Of a stretch of 64,000 bases of DNA, positions 52,791 through 62,940 are shown piece by piece. The DNA comes from Winslowiella arboricola (GTDB taxonomy: Bacteria; Pseudomonadota; Gammaproteobacteria; Enterobacterales; Enterobacteriaceae): contig NZ_JAODIM010000040.1 of the NCBI RefSeq assembly GCF_025527015.1, positions 62,001 through 126,000 on the forward strand, written 5' to 3'. The translations under genes were made by a program, and so were the position numbers. The notes beneath the pieces were generated by a model. That model was not told the DNA's origin and made no database searches. It saw only the letters and a list, made by a program, of their open reading frames with translations. Position 1 is the stretch's first letter; every line of letters starts with the position of its first letter.

Positions 52791-54131
52791 TTAGCGCACC
52801 AGACAAGGTCGTTTGTTATCAAATCGCCACTCCGGCACCAGGAACTGCATCGCCTGCGCGTCATCGCGGGCGCCCAGACCATGTTTCTGATACAACGCGT
52901 GGGCCGTCATCACCTGATCCATATCCAGCTCCACGCCTAATCCCGGCTGCTGTGGCACCTGCACCATGCCGCCTTTGATTTGTAACGGTTGTTTAGTCAG
53001 GCGCTGATTGCCTTCCTGCCAGATCCAGTGAGTATCGATGGCGGTGATTTTGCCCGGAGCCGCCGCCGCTACATGGGTAAACATCGCCAGCGAAATATCG
53101 AAGTGGTTATTGGAGTGCGAACCCCAGGTCAGACCGAAGTCATGGCACATCTGCGCCACGCGTACAGAGCCTTGCATGGTCCAGAAGTGCGGGTCAGCCA
53201 GCGGAATATCCACCGATTGCAGTGACAGGGTATGGCCCATCTGGCGCCAGTCGGTGGCGATCATATTGGTCGCGGTTGGCAGGCCAGTAGCGCGGCGGAA
53301 CTCAGCCATCACTTCGCGGCCGGAATAGCCCTGTTCGGCGCCGCAAGGATCTTCCGCATACGCCAGCACGCCTTTCAGCTGTTTGCCGAGTTCGATCGCT
53401 TCATTTAGCGACCATGCGCCATTTGGATCGAGAGTAATACGTGCTTCAGGGAAGCGTTTCGCCAGCGCCGTCACAGCTTCCGCTTCTTCACTCCCAGCGA
53501 GCACGCCGCCCTTCAGTTTGAAATCATTAAAACCATATTTTTCATAAGCGGCTTCCGCCAGGCGCACCACCGTTTCCGGGCTGAGCGCTTCTTCATGACG
53601 CAGGCGATACCAGTCACACGGCTCATCGCTCTGGCTCTGATAAGGCAGCGAGGTTTTACGGCGGTCGCCGACATAGAACAGATAACCGAGCATCTCAACG
53701 CTGTCGCGTTGCTGACCATCGCCCAGCAGGCTGGCGACATTGACGCCCAGATGTTTGCCCAGCAGATCCAGCAGTGCCGCTTCAATCCCGGTCACCACAT
53801 GGATGGTGGTGCGCAGATCGAAGGTCTGGTTGCCACGCCCGCCCGCATCGCGGTCGGCAAAAGTCTGGCGTACCAGGCTTAACAGATTTTTATATTCGCC
53901 GATGCGCTTACCGGTCAGTAAGGCCGCGGACTCTTCCAGCGTTTTACGGATTTTCTCACCGCCAGGGATCTCCCCGACGCCCGTGTTGCCGGCATTATCT
54001 TTAATGATCACGATATTGCGGGTAAAGAATGGCGCATGCGCGCCACTGAGGTTCAGCAACATACTGTCGTAGCCCGCTACCGGGATCACCTGTAATGACG
54101 TAATAACCGGGGTCGCACTTTGTTGACTCAT
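52791..54131 (-). CDS. gudD: Glucarate dehydratase GudD
   Basis: Enolase-superfamily enzyme dehydrating D-glucarate (and L-idarate) to 5-keto-4-deoxyglucarate. The 446 residues equal E. coli GudD. Catalytic FKLKGGVL (K-x-K), metal ligands in [14 protein letters not shown] and [11 protein letters not shown], and the general-base histidine region [17 protein letters not shown] are all present. Adjacent to its paralogue gudX, from which it differs throughout. Confidence 0.97.
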   Translation of the reverse strand: MSQQSATPVITSLQVIPVAGYDSMLLNLSGAHAPFFTRNIVIIKDNAGNTGVGEIPGGEKIRKTLEESAALLTGKRIGEYKNLLSLVRQTFADRDAGGRGNQTFDLRTTIHVVTGIEAALLDLLGKHLGVNVASLLGDGQQRDSVEMLGYLFYVGDRRKTSLPYQSQSDEPCDWYRLRHEEALSPETVVRLAEAAYEKYGFNDFKLKGGVLAGSEEAEAVTALAKRFPEARITLDPNGAWSLNEAIELGKQLKGVLAYAEDPCGAEQGYSGREVMAEFRRATGLPTATNMIATDWRQMGHTLSLQSVDIPLADPHFWTMQGSVRVAQMCHDFGLTWGSHSNNHFDISLAMFTHVAAAAPGKITAIDTHWIWQEGNQRLTKQPLQIKGGMVQVPQQPGLGVELDMDQVMTAHALYQKHGLGARDDAQAMQFLVPEWRFDNKRPCLVR

Positions 54132-54158
54132 GATAATTTTCCTTGTAAATCAGCCGAT

Positions 54159-55496
54159 TTAGCGTCCAAACACCGGACGTTTACGATCAAACTTCCAGCC
54201 TGGCACCAGGTACTGCATCGCCGCGGCGTCATTGCGCGAACCCGCAGGCAGCGTTTTATATAACGCATGCGCCTGCTCCAGCCGCTGCCAGTCCAGCTCA
54301 ATGCCTAATCCTGGTTTATCCGGTACTGCAATCTTGCCATTGCGGATCTGCAGAGGTTCTCTGGTCAGGCGCTGATCGCCCTCCTGCCAGATCCAGTGGG
54401 TATCAATAGCGGTCGGTTTGCCGGGCACCGCCGCGCCGACATGGGTAAACATCGCCAGCGAAATATCGAAGTGGTTATTTGAATGGCAGCCCCAGGTCAG
54501 GCCCCACTCATCGCACAGCTGCGCCACGCGTACTGCGCCGCTCAACGTCCAGAAGTGCGGATCCGCCAGCGGGATATCCACGGCATTCAGCATTACCGCG
54601 TGGTTCATCTCGCGCCAGTTAGTGGCAATCATATTGGTGGCCACCGGTAAGCCGGTGGCGCGGCGAAACTCCGCCATCACTTCGCGCCCGGAATAGCCCT
54701 GCTCAGCACCGCAAGGATCTTCCGCATAAGTGAGAATGCCCTGCATCCCTTTGCACAGATCAATGGCTTCATCCAGCAGCCAGGCGCCGTTTGGATCCAC
54801 GGTAATACGCGCATCCGGGAAGCGCTGCTTCAGCGCTTTAACCGCGTCGATCTCCTGCTCACCCGGCAGCACGCCGCCTTTGAGTTTGAAATCTTTGAAA
54901 CCATATTTATCCTGCGCCGCTTCGGCCAGCTGCACCACTGCCGCGCTGTCCATCGCTGCCTGATGACGCAGGCGATACCAGTCGTGGCTGGCGTTTTCGC
55001 CTTTGAGATACGGCAGGTCGGTTTTTTCGCGATCGCCGATATAGAACAGATACCCCAGCACCGTCACTTCATCGCGCTGCTTGCCGGGACCGAGCAGCTC
55101 TGCCACCGGCACATTCAGACACTGGCCGAGCAGATCCAGCAGCGCTGCTTCCAGCGCCGCCACCGCATTAACCCGCAATTCAAAGGTCCAGGCGCCTTTA
55201 CCAAAGGTATCGAAATCTGCTGACTGATTGCCCTGATGCACCTGCTGCACCAGCCGGTTCATCCGCGCCACTTCGTGCCCCTTGACCTGCTCAATGGCAT
55301 CCACCAGCGTCTGATAAATCACTTCGCCACCCGGTGCTTCACCGACGCCGGTATGACCGGCGCTGTCGGTCAGCACCACAATATTGCGGGTAAAGAAGGC
55401 GCCGTGGGCGCCGCCAATATTCAGCAGCATGCTGTCATAACCGGCTACCGGAATAACTTTCATCTCAGTAATCACCGGGGTGCTTTGCGTGTTCAT
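54159..55496 (-). CDS. gudX: Glucarate dehydratase-related protein GudX
   Basis: Paralogue of GudD with 445 residues, keeping the [33 protein letters not shown] and [17 protein letters not shown] motifs. In E. coli GudX has weak glucarate dehydratase activity and its true role is unclear. It is distinguished from GudD by the N-terminal [19 protein letters not shown] and the [17 protein letters not shown] segment shared with E. coli GudX. Lies between gudP and gudD. Confidence 0.95.
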   Translation of the reverse strand: MNTQSTPVITEMKVIPVAGYDSMLLNIGGAHGAFFTRNIVVLTDSAGHTGVGEAPGGEVIYQTLVDAIEQVKGHEVARMNRLVQQVHQGNQSADFDTFGKGAWTFELRVNAVAALEAALLDLLGQCLNVPVAELLGPGKQRDEVTVLGYLFYIGDREKTDLPYLKGENASHDWYRLRHQAAMDSAAVVQLAEAAQDKYGFKDFKLKGGVLPGEQEIDAVKALKQRFPDARITVDPNGAWLLDEAIDLCKGMQGILTYAEDPCGAEQGYSGREVMAEFRRATGLPVATNMIATNWREMNHAVMLNAVDIPLADPHFWTLSGAVRVAQLCDEWGLTWGCHSNNHFDISLAMFTHVGAAVPGKPTAIDTHWIWQEGDQRLTREPLQIRNGKIAVPDKPGLGIELDWQRLEQAHALYKTLPAGSRNDAAAMQYLVPGWKFDRKRPVFGR

Positions 55497-55504
55497 GCTC
55501 GCTC

Positions 55505-56851
55505 CTAAGCTTTAACTTTCAGTTCAATACGTTTGATATCGCCGACCAGCACCAGATAACTGAGCACCGCGACAAAGGCATGGATACCGACGTAAATCAG
55601 CGCGCCGTTATAGGAACCTGTGGTGGCGATGATGTAGCCAATCGCAATCGGCGTCACAATGCCGGAGACGTTACCGAACATATTGAACAGCCCGCCGCTC
55701 AGGCCGCTGATCTCTTTCGGCGCGGTATCCGCCATCACCGCCCAGCCCAGCGCACCGATGCCTTTACCAAAGAACGCCAGCGCCATAAAGAACACCACCA
55801 CCGCTTCGGTCTCAACGTAGTTACACACCACCATCGAAATCGATAACAGCATGCCGAGCACAATTGGCGTTTTGCGGGCGATATTTAGCGAGCCGGTTTT
55901 ACGCATCAGCCAGTCGGAGATAACTCCGCCCAGCACGCCGCCGAGAAAGCCGCAGATTGCCGGAATCGAGGCGATAAACCCGGCTTTCAGAATCGACATG
56001 CCGCGCGCCTGCACCAGATAGACCGGGAACCAGGTAATAAAGAAGTAGGTTAAGGCGTTGATACAGTACTGACCGAGGTAAACCCCCAGCATCATGCGCG
56101 AGGTCACCAGCTGTTTGATCTGATAGCGTTTTTCGGCCCAGCTGACTTTGCGATCCTCTTTCTTCTGATCCATATTGATCAGCGCGCCGCCCTGCTCCAT
56201 ATACTCCAGCTCGGCTTTATTAACGCCCGGATGGTCGGTTGGATCGTGGATCACTTTCAGCCAGATAAAGCTGATAATGATGCCGAGGCCGCCCATAAAC
56301 CAGAACACATGCGCCCAGCCCACTTCAGAGGTTAACCAGCCCATAATCGGTGCGAAAATCACCGTGGCGAAATACTGCGCGGAGTTAAAGATCGACACCG
56401 CAGTGCCACGCTCCTGCGCCGGGAACCATGCCGCTACAATGCGACTGTTGCCAGGGAAGGATGGCGCTTCGGCCAGACCGACCATAAAGCGCAGGACAAA
56501 CAGCGAAACCACCACGCCGAAGCCGGAAAAGATATCGACAAAGCCTTGTAGCAGAGTGAACAGCGACCAGATAAAGATGCTCCAGAAGTAAACTCGTTTG
56601 GAGCCGAAGCGGTCCAGTAACCAGCCGCCGGGGATCTGGCCGATAACATACGCCCAGGAAAAAGCAGAGAAGATATAGCCCAGACCAACCGAATCCAGCC
56701 CGATATCTTTTGACATAGCGGAACCGGCAATCGAGATGGTGGCGCGGTCGCCATAGTTAAATGAGGTGACGATAAATAACATCACCACTATCCAATAGCG
56801 CGCGTTAGTTCTTTTCTGTACTGCGCTCGCGGCCTGGCTGACAGAATTCAT
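55505..56851 (-). CDS. gudP: D-glucarate/galactarate transporter GudP
   Basis: Major facilitator symporter of the anion:cation family, 448 residues with twelve predicted spans. The N terminus [30 protein letters not shown] and the signature [16 protein letters not shown] match E. coli GudP throughout. It imports D-glucarate and galactarate. First gene of the gudP-gudX-gudD-garL-garR-garK run, with a 516-bp gap to divergent garD. Confidence 0.96.
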   Translation of the reverse strand: MNSVSQAASAVQKRTNARYWIVVMLFIVTSFNYGDRATISIAGSAMSKDIGLDSVGLGYIFSAFSWAYVIGQIPGGWLLDRFGSKRVYFWSIFIWSLFTLLQGFVDIFSGFGVVVSLFVLRFMVGLAEAPSFPGNSRIVAAWFPAQERGTAVSIFNSAQYFATVIFAPIMGWLTSEVGWAHVFWFMGGLGIIISFIWLKVIHDPTDHPGVNKAELEYMEQGGALINMDQKKEDRKVSWAEKRYQIKQLVTSRMMLGVYLGQYCINALTYFFITWFPVYLVQARGMSILKAGFIASIPAICGFLGGVLGGVISDWLMRKTGSLNIARKTPIVLGMLLSISMVVCNYVETEAVVVFFMALAFFGKGIGALGWAVMADTAPKEISGLSGGLFNMFGNVSGIVTPIAIGYIIATTGSYNGALIYVGIHAFVAVLSYLVLVGDIKRIELKVKA

Positions 56852-57367
56852 GATGCACTCCTGAAATATAGCAGTTAGCTACTTTCACTCTGAACAACAG
56901 ACACCATGCATTGGGTATCAGAATGATGTTGGGTTAACACAGCGATTTAGTTATGAGCAAATGACTTAATTACGCAGCGTGACGAATAACCTAACGTTCA
57001 ACACGGGAATCAGTATAAGAATCCCGTCGCGCTGAAACACCAGAACATTGCATGATATTTAACATGGTTTTGGCTGTATTTTGTGGCATATGCACAGCCC
57101 GCTGCGTGACGGCTCACGGAATTGGTTTTTTCATAGCGAGGTGGCGCACACTGTGGTTTTGCGTGTTTTTGTTTGTGAGCACCTTCGCTTGCTTTTGGCG
57201 TTTTGCACGAAACAAAGGGGGGGATGAGGCCTTAAACAGCGACATTTGCATAGTGCCGTGGCAAATCTGGCAACATATACTTTCTCTCAGCAAATGGCCT
57301 TAATATCGTCGTGGTAATGTATTTACTGGAAGCCTGTCCCGGCAGATAAAATCAGGACAATAAAGCA
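56852..57367. promoter_or_regulatory. 516-bp control region between gudP and garD
   Basis: Long divergent intergenic region. It holds several dyads: ACGGGA/TCCCGT around 57003-57027, a near-palindrome TGTGGCATATGCACA at 57082-57096, and CGTGA-CGGC-TCACG at 57105-57118; the last two resemble CRP half-sites but with wrong spacing. The part from 57120 to 57200 is rich in T and G. In E. coli the sugar-diacid regulator CdaR controls both sides, so it is the expected regulator here; no CdaR consensus could be checked. An 83-codon open frame at 57052-57303 looks spurious. Confidence 0.45.
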
Positions 57368-58927
57368 ATGAATAAAATAACCGATGAAGTCCCTCTTTAT
57401 ATAAAGGTGCATGAAACGGATAACGTGGCAATTGTGGTCAATAATAACGGCCTGCCTGCAGGCACCACTTTTAGCTGCGGTTTGCAATTAATTGAGCATG
57501 TTCCACAAGGACATAAAGTCGCATTAAGTGATATTGCCAGTGGTGGCAATATTATTCGTTATGGCGAGGTAATTGGTTATGCGCTGCGTGATATTGCACG
57601 CGGCAGCTGGATTGACGAGTCGCTGGTCGCGCTGCCCGAAGCGCCGCCGCTGGCCAGTTTACCGCTGGCGAATCGTGTTCCCGAACCGCTTCCGCCGCTG
57701 GAAGGTTACAGCTTCCTTGGCTATCGCAATGCTGACGGCAGCGTCGGCACGCGTAATCTGCTGGGCATCACCACCAGCGTCCACTGCGTGGCGGGAGTGG
57801 TTGACTATGTCGTCAATATAATTGAGCGTGAGTTACTGCCGCGTTATCCCAATGTCGATGGCGTGGTCGCGCTTAATCATCTGTATGGCTGTGGCGTGGC
57901 GATTAACGCCCCGGCGGCAGTGGTGCCGATCCGCACCATTCATAACCTGGCGCTGAATGCTAATTTCGGCGGCGAAGTGATGATCGTCAGTCTTGGCTGC
58001 GAGAAGCTGCAACCGGAAAAACTGCTGACCGGCACTGAGGATGTGCAGGCCATCTCGCTCGACGATCAGGATATTGTGCGTTTGCAGGATGAAAAACTGG
58101 TCGGCTTTCAGGCGATGGTGCAGGAGATTTTACAAGTCGCCGAACGCCATTTACAGCGGCTGAACCAGCGCCAGCGCGAAGAGTGTCCGGCATCCGAACT
58201 GATTGTCGGTATGCAATGTGGCGGCAGCGATGCATTCTCCGGCGTGACCGCCAATCCGGCGGTGGGCTTTGCGTCCGATCTGCTGGTGCGTTGTGGCGCA
58301 ACGGTGATGTTTTCCGAAGTGACCGAAGTGCGTGATGCCATTCATCTGCTGACCCCGCGCGTGGTTAATCAGACGGTGGGCAAAAGGTTGCTGGAGGAGA
58401 TGGCGTGGTATGACGACTATCTTAATCAGGGCAAGACCGATCGCAGCGCCAATCCTTCACCGGGCAACAAGAAAGGCGGGCTGGCGAATGTGGTGGAAAA
58501 AGCCCTGGGTTCGATTGCCAAATCCGGGCGCAGCCCGATTGCCGAAGTGCTGTCACCGGGTCAGCGGCCAACGCAGCGCGGATTAATTTACGCCGCGACG
58601 CCAGCCAGCGACTTTGTTTGCGGTACACAACAGATGGCTTCCGGTATTACGTTGCAGGTGTTTACCACCGGGCGCGGTACGCCATACGGGCTGGCAGCGA
58701 TTCCGGTGATCAAAATGGCAACGCGCAACGCGCTGTTTGAGCGCTGGCATGATTTGATGGATATCAACGCCGGCACTATCGCTACCGGTGAAGAGAGCAT
58801 TGAACAGGTTGGCTGGCGGCTGTTTGAGCTGATTCTGGATATTGCCAGCGGCAGAAAACAGACCTGGTCCGATCGCTGGGGCATCCGCAATGCGCTGGCG
58901 GTGTTTAACCCGGCGCCGGTCACCTGA
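57368..58927 (+). CDS. garD: Galactarate dehydratase GarD
   Basis: Iron-dependent dehydratase of the UxaA family turning meso-galactarate into 5-keto-4-deoxyglucarate, the substrate of GarL. The 519 residues match E. coli GarD (523). An N-terminal SAF domain ([17 protein letters not shown]) is followed by the catalytic region with [36 protein letters not shown] and [18 protein letters not shown]. It is transcribed away from gudP. The start is ATG 57368 with AGGAC upstream. Three palindromes follow. Confidence 0.97.
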   Translation: MNKITDEVPLYIKVHETDNVAIVVNNNGLPAGTTFSCGLQLIEHVPQGHKVALSDIASGGNIIRYGEVIGYALRDIARGSWIDESLVALPEAPPLASLPLANRVPEPLPPLEGYSFLGYRNADGSVGTRNLLGITTSVHCVAGVVDYVVNIIERELLPRYPNVDGVVALNHLYGCGVAINAPAAVVPIRTIHNLALNANFGGEVMIVSLGCEKLQPEKLLTGTEDVQAISLDDQDIVRLQDEKLVGFQAMVQEILQVAERHLQRLNQRQREECPASELIVGMQCGGSDAFSGVTANPAVGFASDLLVRCGATVMFSEVTEVRDAIHLLTPRVVNQTVGKRLLEEMAWYDDYLNQGKTDRSANPSPGNKKGGLANVVEKALGSIAKSGRSPIAEVLSPGQRPTQRGLIYAATPASDFVCGTQQMASGITLQVFTTGRGTPYGLAAIPVIKMATRNALFERWHDLMDINAGTIATGEESIEQVGWRLFELILDIASGRKQTWSDRWGIRNALAVFNPAPVT

Positions 58928-58932
58928 TCTGC

Positions 58933-59041
58933 TGGCGGCGATAACGCCGCCATTGCGTATGGGGAAACCTTTAACACGGGCGGCGATAACGCCGCCCCTA
59001 CAGAAGAATACGATCCCGTAGGGGCGGCGTTATCGCCGCCC
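58933..59041. repeat. Triple REP-like palindrome between garD and yqcA
   Basis: Three units with loop ATA/TAT: TGGCGGCG-ATAA-CGCCGCCA at 58933-58952, GGGCGGCG-ATAA-CGCCGCCC at 58978-58997 followed by CTACA, and its mirror at 59022-59041 preceded by GTAG. The last two form an inverted pair like those at 38.6 and 42.7 kb. All three share the ATAA/TTAT loop, unlike the AGAA/TTCT loop elsewhere. They fill the gap between convergent garD and yqcA. Confidence 0.88.
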
Positions 59042-59051
59042 GTGCCAATGC

Positions 59052-59498
59052 CTAAATCAGTTTTGCCCAGGCTTCAACCCACGGCGAGGTGACAATTTCC
59101 GGCTCAGGATCTTCTGTTGCATCAACGGTTAACAGCTCACCAATGCGCTTTGCTCCCTGCTCCTGCAGCAACTCATCAAACTGTTTTCCCGCGCCGCAGA
59201 AATGGTCATAGCTGCTGTCTCCCAGTGCAATCACGCCATATTGCAGCTGTGGCTGATGGCCCAGTTGATCTTTGATCGCATGGAACAGTGTGGCGATGCT
59301 GTCCGGGAAATCGCCCTGACCGGTGGTGGAGGTCACAATCAGCGCCACTTTATCGCTGTACTGCTGCCAGTCACTGAGGCTTGCCTCGTCAAAAATCTGC
59401 ACCTGATGTCCGGCTTCTTGCAGAATGGCATCCGCCTCTTCCGCTACCAGCAGAGCATTACCGTAAACGGTCCCGACAAAAATACCGACCTGCGCCAT
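59052..59498 (-). CDS. yqcA: Flavodoxin YqcA
   Basis: Short-chain flavodoxin of 148 residues binding [21 protein letters not shown] is the phosphate-binding loop, [13 protein letters not shown] and [16 protein letters not shown] are the isoalloxazine-binding loops. Length and its place behind truC match E. coli YqcA; MioC is the nearest relative. It starts 11 bp after the truC stop. Electron partner unknown. Confidence 0.94.
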   Translation of the reverse strand: MAQVGIFVGTVYGNALLVAEEADAILQEAGHQVQIFDEASLSDWQQYSDKVALIVTSTTGQGDFPDSIATLFHAIKDQLGHQPQLQYGVIALGDSSYDHFCGAGKQFDELLQEQGAKRIGELLTVDATEDPEPEIVTSPWVEAWAKLI

Positions 59499-59509
59499 AA
59501 CTTATCTCC

Positions 59510-60289
59510 TTAAATTGAATCACTATCCTGACTTGCCGCTGCGACAAACTCAACCCTCGGCACATCCGGCAGATAATCCTGCCAGCCAAACTGCGACATC
59601 ATTTTCTGCCACACATCATCCAGTCCGGCGCGGATCACCAGCGGTTCACCGGTGACCGGATGGTTTAGCGCCAGAGAGCTGGCATGCAGCATCAGGCGCT
59701 GGCAGCCAAAATATTGTGCCGCACCGCGGTTCTGTTTCAGATCGCCATGAGCGCTGTCACCAATAATGGGATGGCGCAGATGCGACATATGGCGACGCAG
59801 CTGATGTTTGCGCCCGGTATGCGGTTGCAGTTCAACCAGCGTGTAACGCGCGCAGTCGTAGCGACCAATGGCAACGGGCATCTCAACCTGCGCCAGCGAA
59901 CGATAATCAGTAATTGCGGACTTCGGCCCGTTATCCCCAGTGGCAAATTTATCCGCGATTTTATCCAGCTCTTCAGTCAGCGGATAATCCAGCTGCGCAT
60001 CACCGTCCAGCCAGCCACGCAGCAGCGCATGATAGGTTTTCTGCATCTGATGCTGCTCAAACTGTTGCGATAACAGCCGTCCGACTTCGCTCGACAGCCC
60101 CATCAGCAGCACGCCCGAAGTCGGGCGGTCAAGGCGATGGGCGGTAAACACATGCTGACCAATCTGGTCGCGCACTGTCTGCATCACCACCACTTTCTCA
60201 TTACGATCCAGCCAGCTGCGATGTACCAGCCAGCCAGCGGGTTTATTCACCGCTACCAGATACTCATCCTGATAAATAATTTCCAGCAT
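59510..60289 (-). CDS. truC: tRNA pseudouridine(65) synthase TruC
   Basis: RluA-family pseudouridine synthase that modifies position 65 of tRNA. The 259 residues match E. coli TruC. The family motif HRLDRPTSGVLLMG holds the catalytic aspartate near residue 54, and GRKHQLRRHMSHLRHPIIGD is the second conserved block. Its ATG overlaps the yqcC stop by one base. Confidence 0.96.
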   Translation of the reverse strand: MLEIIYQDEYLVAVNKPAGWLVHRSWLDRNEKVVVMQTVRDQIGQHVFTAHRLDRPTSGVLLMGLSSEVGRLLSQQFEQHQMQKTYHALLRGWLDGDAQLDYPLTEELDKIADKFATGDNGPKSAITDYRSLAQVEMPVAIGRYDCARYTLVELQPHTGRKHQLRRHMSHLRHPIIGDSAHGDLKQNRGAAQYFGCQRLMLHASSLALNHPVTGEPLVIRAGLDDVWQKMMSQFGWQDYLPDVPRVEFVAAASQDSDSI

Positions 60290-60618
60290 CAGTTTGCGCT
60301 ATCCGTAAAAAGATCATCTAACGCTTTAAGCTGGCTGAGCAGCAGCAGTCGTCCGGAGACACTGGCTTCCAGCGCCTCTTCATAATAGGGCGCTACCGCA
60401 AAATTTTTCGGCAGTGGCGCATGACTGTCGAGCAGCGCCTGCATACGCGGTAACAACACCCACTGCAACCACTCCAGCGGCAACATGGTATCAACGCAGA
60501 ATGGCTCCGTGCTGTTAAACGCAGCGGTATCCGGCGCATGTCCCTGCCACAGATCGTTATCATGCATGACCTGTGCCACGTCCAGCAAACGCTGGCGCAC
60601 CTGTTGTTCAAGGCTCAT
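60289..60618 (-). CDS. yqcC: YqcC family protein
   Basis: A small acidic, mostly helical protein of unknown function (DUF446). I start it at ATG 60618 (MSLEQQVRQRLLDVAQ), giving 109 residues as in E. coli; the frame is open 16 codons further. The conserved block FCVDTMLPLEWLQWVLLPRMQALLD and FAVAPYYEEA are clear. First gene of a yqcC-truC-yqcA unit. Confidence 0.93.
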   Translation of the reverse strand: MSLEQQVRQRLLDVAQVMHDNDLWQGHAPDTAAFNSTEPFCVDTMLPLEWLQWVLLPRMQALLDSHAPLPKNFAVAPYYEEALEASVSGRLLLLSQLKALDDLFTDSAN

Positions 60619-60697
60619 CGGCGATCTCTCGAATTGGGTAAACAAAATGGTCGGCAAGAATAGCATCCGCCAGACGGTCTGGTAAAAAGTATGAACG

Positions 60698-60731
60698 AAA
60701 AAAAGGGAGCACTGTTAAAAACAGTGCTCCC
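60698..60731 (-). terminator. csrB Rho-independent terminator
   Basis: Stem GGGAGCACTGT / ACAGTGCTCCC with a short A/T loop, followed on the minus strand by seven T (60698-60704). Confidence 0.95.
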
Positions 60732-61040
60732 GGTTCGTTTGCAGCGATCCAGCTACTTTAGTGCTCCCTGCTCATCCTTGAAAACTTGTCCTGTGTGTCA
60801 TCCTGTCACATTAAGCCATCCCGGCTCGAGTTCCTTTGGCATCCTGGCCCACCACAACATCCTGCTATGGCTCTCATTCTCCTTCCTGGAGGTGTCCATA
60901 TCTCAATCCGGAGATATCCTGCTTCTTCCTGAAGCCCTTCCCTGCATCTTCCCGATGGTTGTTCCGCTTCATCCTGAAGTAGCATCATCCTGACGCCATC
61001 CAATCCACAGATTCCCTTCTGCTGCTGGACATTCTGCCAT
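60698..61040 (-). ncRNA. csrB: CsrB regulatory RNA
   Basis: RNA sponge that titrates the translational regulator CsrA. Read on the minus strand the region carries about two dozen GGA motifs, many as AGGAT or AGGA in short hairpin loops (for instance CTTCAGGATGAAG, CTCCAGGAAGGAG, TGACAGGATGACA), and ends in a strong terminator, stem GGGAGCACTGT at 60705-60731 with seven T. It lies between yqcC and syd exactly as csrB in E. coli, and the 3' end AGCAGGGAGCA...CTGGATCGCTGC is like that RNA. The 5' end is estimated; I could not fix the promoter. Confidence 0.92.
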
Positions 61041-61170
61041 AACAACATTGGCAAACAAGGTAGTTGCAGCGTTTATGGATTCGTCTTACATTGAATAAAA
61101 TCCATGTCTCACCCTAACCTCATGATTTACAATATTTTCACATTTGAGACGGGAAATGAGAACACGGAAT

Positions 61171-61211
61171 TTCAGGTGATCTCTTACATATCTTGTAAGA
61201 GATATCGCACA
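61171..61211 (-). promoter_or_regulatory. Two UvrY (GacA-type) boxes upstream of csrB
   Basis: The GacA/UvrY target TGTAAGAGATCTCTTACA is approximated twice: TTCAGGTGATCTCTTACA at 61171-61188 (14 of 18 bases) and TGTAAGAGATATCGCACA at 61194-61211 (15 of 18). They lie about 130-170 bp upstream of the estimated csrB start, the usual position of the activator site. BarA, the kinase of this response regulator, is encoded at 46533-49265. Confidence 0.65.
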
Positions 61212-61238
61212 ACGTAACGCGCCAATATCGCAAAACAA

Positions 61239-61781
61239 CTATCTAACAGCTTGTATTAGCGCAAGAAACCCTGACAGGGATGGCGCGAGCACTTCGCGTT
61301 TTTGCGTCCCCAGCTGCTCCAGAATCACTTCACCACTCAAGTTGCACACTGAAATCACCTCTAATTCCGACTCAGTGGTGGCGATAAACAGCGTCGGTGA
61401 ATGTTTCAGACGGCGTTTCATCACCAGGTGGCCAATCAGATTTTCCTGCACCCGGACAAAATCCTCTTCACTCCACACCTGCACCAGGCTTAACTCGCGT
61501 CCGCCGACGCGCGCGGTCATATCCGCAGCGAACTGGGTGGTGTAAAAGGCAATGACTGCCGGTTGAATGCGCAGATCCAGCGCACGCTCAACGGCATCGA
61601 GGTTTTTGGCCAGCGTAAAGGGCTGCGGCTGCCAGTAAATCACGCCGGATACGGTTTCTGCCACACAGGGGGAGGCGATGCCGTAAAGCGTCTCGCTGGC
61701 GGGCAGATGACCGCACTCCTGTTGCCACAGCGCACAGTAACGGGCGGTGAAATCTTGCAACGCTTGCGTGGTCTCTTCCAT
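61239..61781 (-). CDS. syd: SecY-interacting protein Syd
   Basis: Cytoplasmic protein that binds SecY at the membrane and senses malformed translocons. The 180 residues from ATG 61781 ([19 protein letters not shown]) align with E. coli Syd (181); an in-frame GTG five codons earlier has no ribosome-binding site. [21 protein letters not shown] and [15 protein letters not shown] are family blocks. Lies between csrB and divergent queF. Confidence 0.95.
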   Translation of the reverse strand: MEETTQALQDFTARYCALWQQECGHLPASETLYGIASPCVAETVSGVIYWQPQPFTLAKNLDAVERALDLRIQPAVIAFYTTQFAADMTARVGGRELSLVQVWSEEDFVRVQENLIGHLVMKRRLKHSPTLFIATTESELEVISVCNLSGEVILEQLGTQKREVLAPSLSGFLALIQAVR

Positions 61782-61902
61782 CTTTAATTTTCTCACTATA
61801 GGCTGGCTAAGTTACACTTACAGCCGATTATATTGGCGCAAACAACTGCGTTTCACAGGATTTGACCGTCAGGCCTGCGGAGCGGGCAATTAAGGAAACA
61901 GT

Positions 61903-62748
61903 ATGTCTACACACGATCAGCATCAGGCTTTGCATGGCCTGACCTTAGGTAAGCCGACAGAATATCACGATAATTACGATGCCAGTTTATTGCAGGCCGT
62001 TCCGCGCAGTATGAACCGCGAACCCCTGGGCCTCTATCCGGATAACCTGCCCTTCTCCGGTGCTGACATCTGGACCCTGTATGAACTGTCATGGCTGAAC
62101 AGCAAAGGCGTGCCGCAAGTAGCCATCGGTGAAGTGGAGCTGAGTGCTAACAGCCTGAATCTGATAGAGTCCAAAAGCTTCAAACTCTACCTGAACAGCT
62201 TTAATCAGACGCCATTCGCCGACTGGGGCGCAGTGCGCCAGACGCTTGAGCGCGATCTGCAAGCCTGCGCGCAGGGTGAGGTGCGTGTGGCGCTGTTCCG
62301 CCTGCAGGAAGTCGAAGGCCAGCCGATTGGCCATTTCAGCGGCACCTGCATTGATGAGCAGGATATTACTATCGATAACTACCAGTTTAACGCTGACTAT
62401 CTGGCGCAGGCTACTGCGAAAGAAGTAGTAGAAGAGACGCTGGTCAGCCATCTGCTGAAATCAAACTGTCTGATCACCAATCAACCCGACTGGGGTTCCG
62501 TGCAGATCCGCTATCGTGGCCCGCGTATCGACCGTGAAGCGCTGCTGCGCTATCTGGTCTCCTTCCGCCACCACAATGAGTTCCATGAGCAGTGCGTGGA
62601 GCGTATTTTCAATGATATCCAGCGCTTCTGTCAGCCAGAGATACTCTCGGTCTATGCACGCTACACCCGTCGCGGTGGACTGGATATCAATCCGTGGCGC
62701 ACCAATACCGATTTCTCACCGTCGCGTTCACGGCTGGTTCGTCAGTAA
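61903..62748 (+). CDS. queF: NADPH-dependent 7-cyano-7-deazaguanine reductase QueF
   Basis: Reduces preQ0 to preQ1, the base inserted into tRNA on the way to queuosine. The 281 residues match the long two-domain enterobacterial form. The catalytic cysteine lies in [15 protein letters not shown] near residue 190, and [17 protein letters not shown] is the QueF motif. With queD and queE at 38-39 kb, three pathway genes are in this window. A perfect palindrome GCGAGATATCTCGC follows the stop (62751-62764). Confidence 0.97.
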   Translation: MSTHDQHQALHGLTLGKPTEYHDNYDASLLQAVPRSMNREPLGLYPDNLPFSGADIWTLYELSWLNSKGVPQVAIGEVELSANSLNLIESKSFKLYLNSFNQTPFADWGAVRQTLERDLQACAQGEVRVALFRLQEVEGQPIGHFSGTCIDEQDITIDNYQFNADYLAQATAKEVVEETLVSHLLKSNCLITNQPDWGSVQIRYRGPRIDREALLRYLVSFRHHNEFHEQCVERIFNDIQRFCQPEILSVYARYTRRGGLDINPWRTNTDFSPSRSRLVRQ

Positions 62749-62750
62749 TT

Positions 62751-62764
62751 GCGAGATATCTCGC
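62751..62764. repeat. 14-bp perfect palindrome after queF
   Basis: GCGAGATATCTCGC, two bases after the queF stop codon. There is no T run behind it, so it is not a classical terminator. It may be a short mRNA-end stem or chance. The rest of the 192-bp queF-ppnN gap shows only a CCGCC/GGCGG mini-hairpin just before the ppnN ribosome-binding site. Confidence 0.4.
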
Positions 62765-62940
62765 AGGGCGTGAGACAGGATCAGGAATCAGTTGTGAAAG
62801 CGGGTCCGACAACGCTAATCTGGAGATCGGCGGTGGCAGAGATGCGAGCGCCGTGAAAGGATTTTCCGTCTCTGCGCCGCATGCGCCATTTTGCTGCGGG
62901 CTGAGTCACCAACCGCCCAGGCGGGTGCAAAGGAGTTCAC

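Noticed and set aside
57052..57303. An 83-codon open frame in the gudP-garD control region.
   Set aside because: No ribosome-binding site, odd Cys/Trp/Phe-rich composition and overlap with regulatory dyads; more likely chance.
60691..60993. A 100-codon open frame on the plus strand between yqcC and syd.
   Set aside because: It is the complement of csrB, whose GGA-rich hairpins and terminator explain the sequence.
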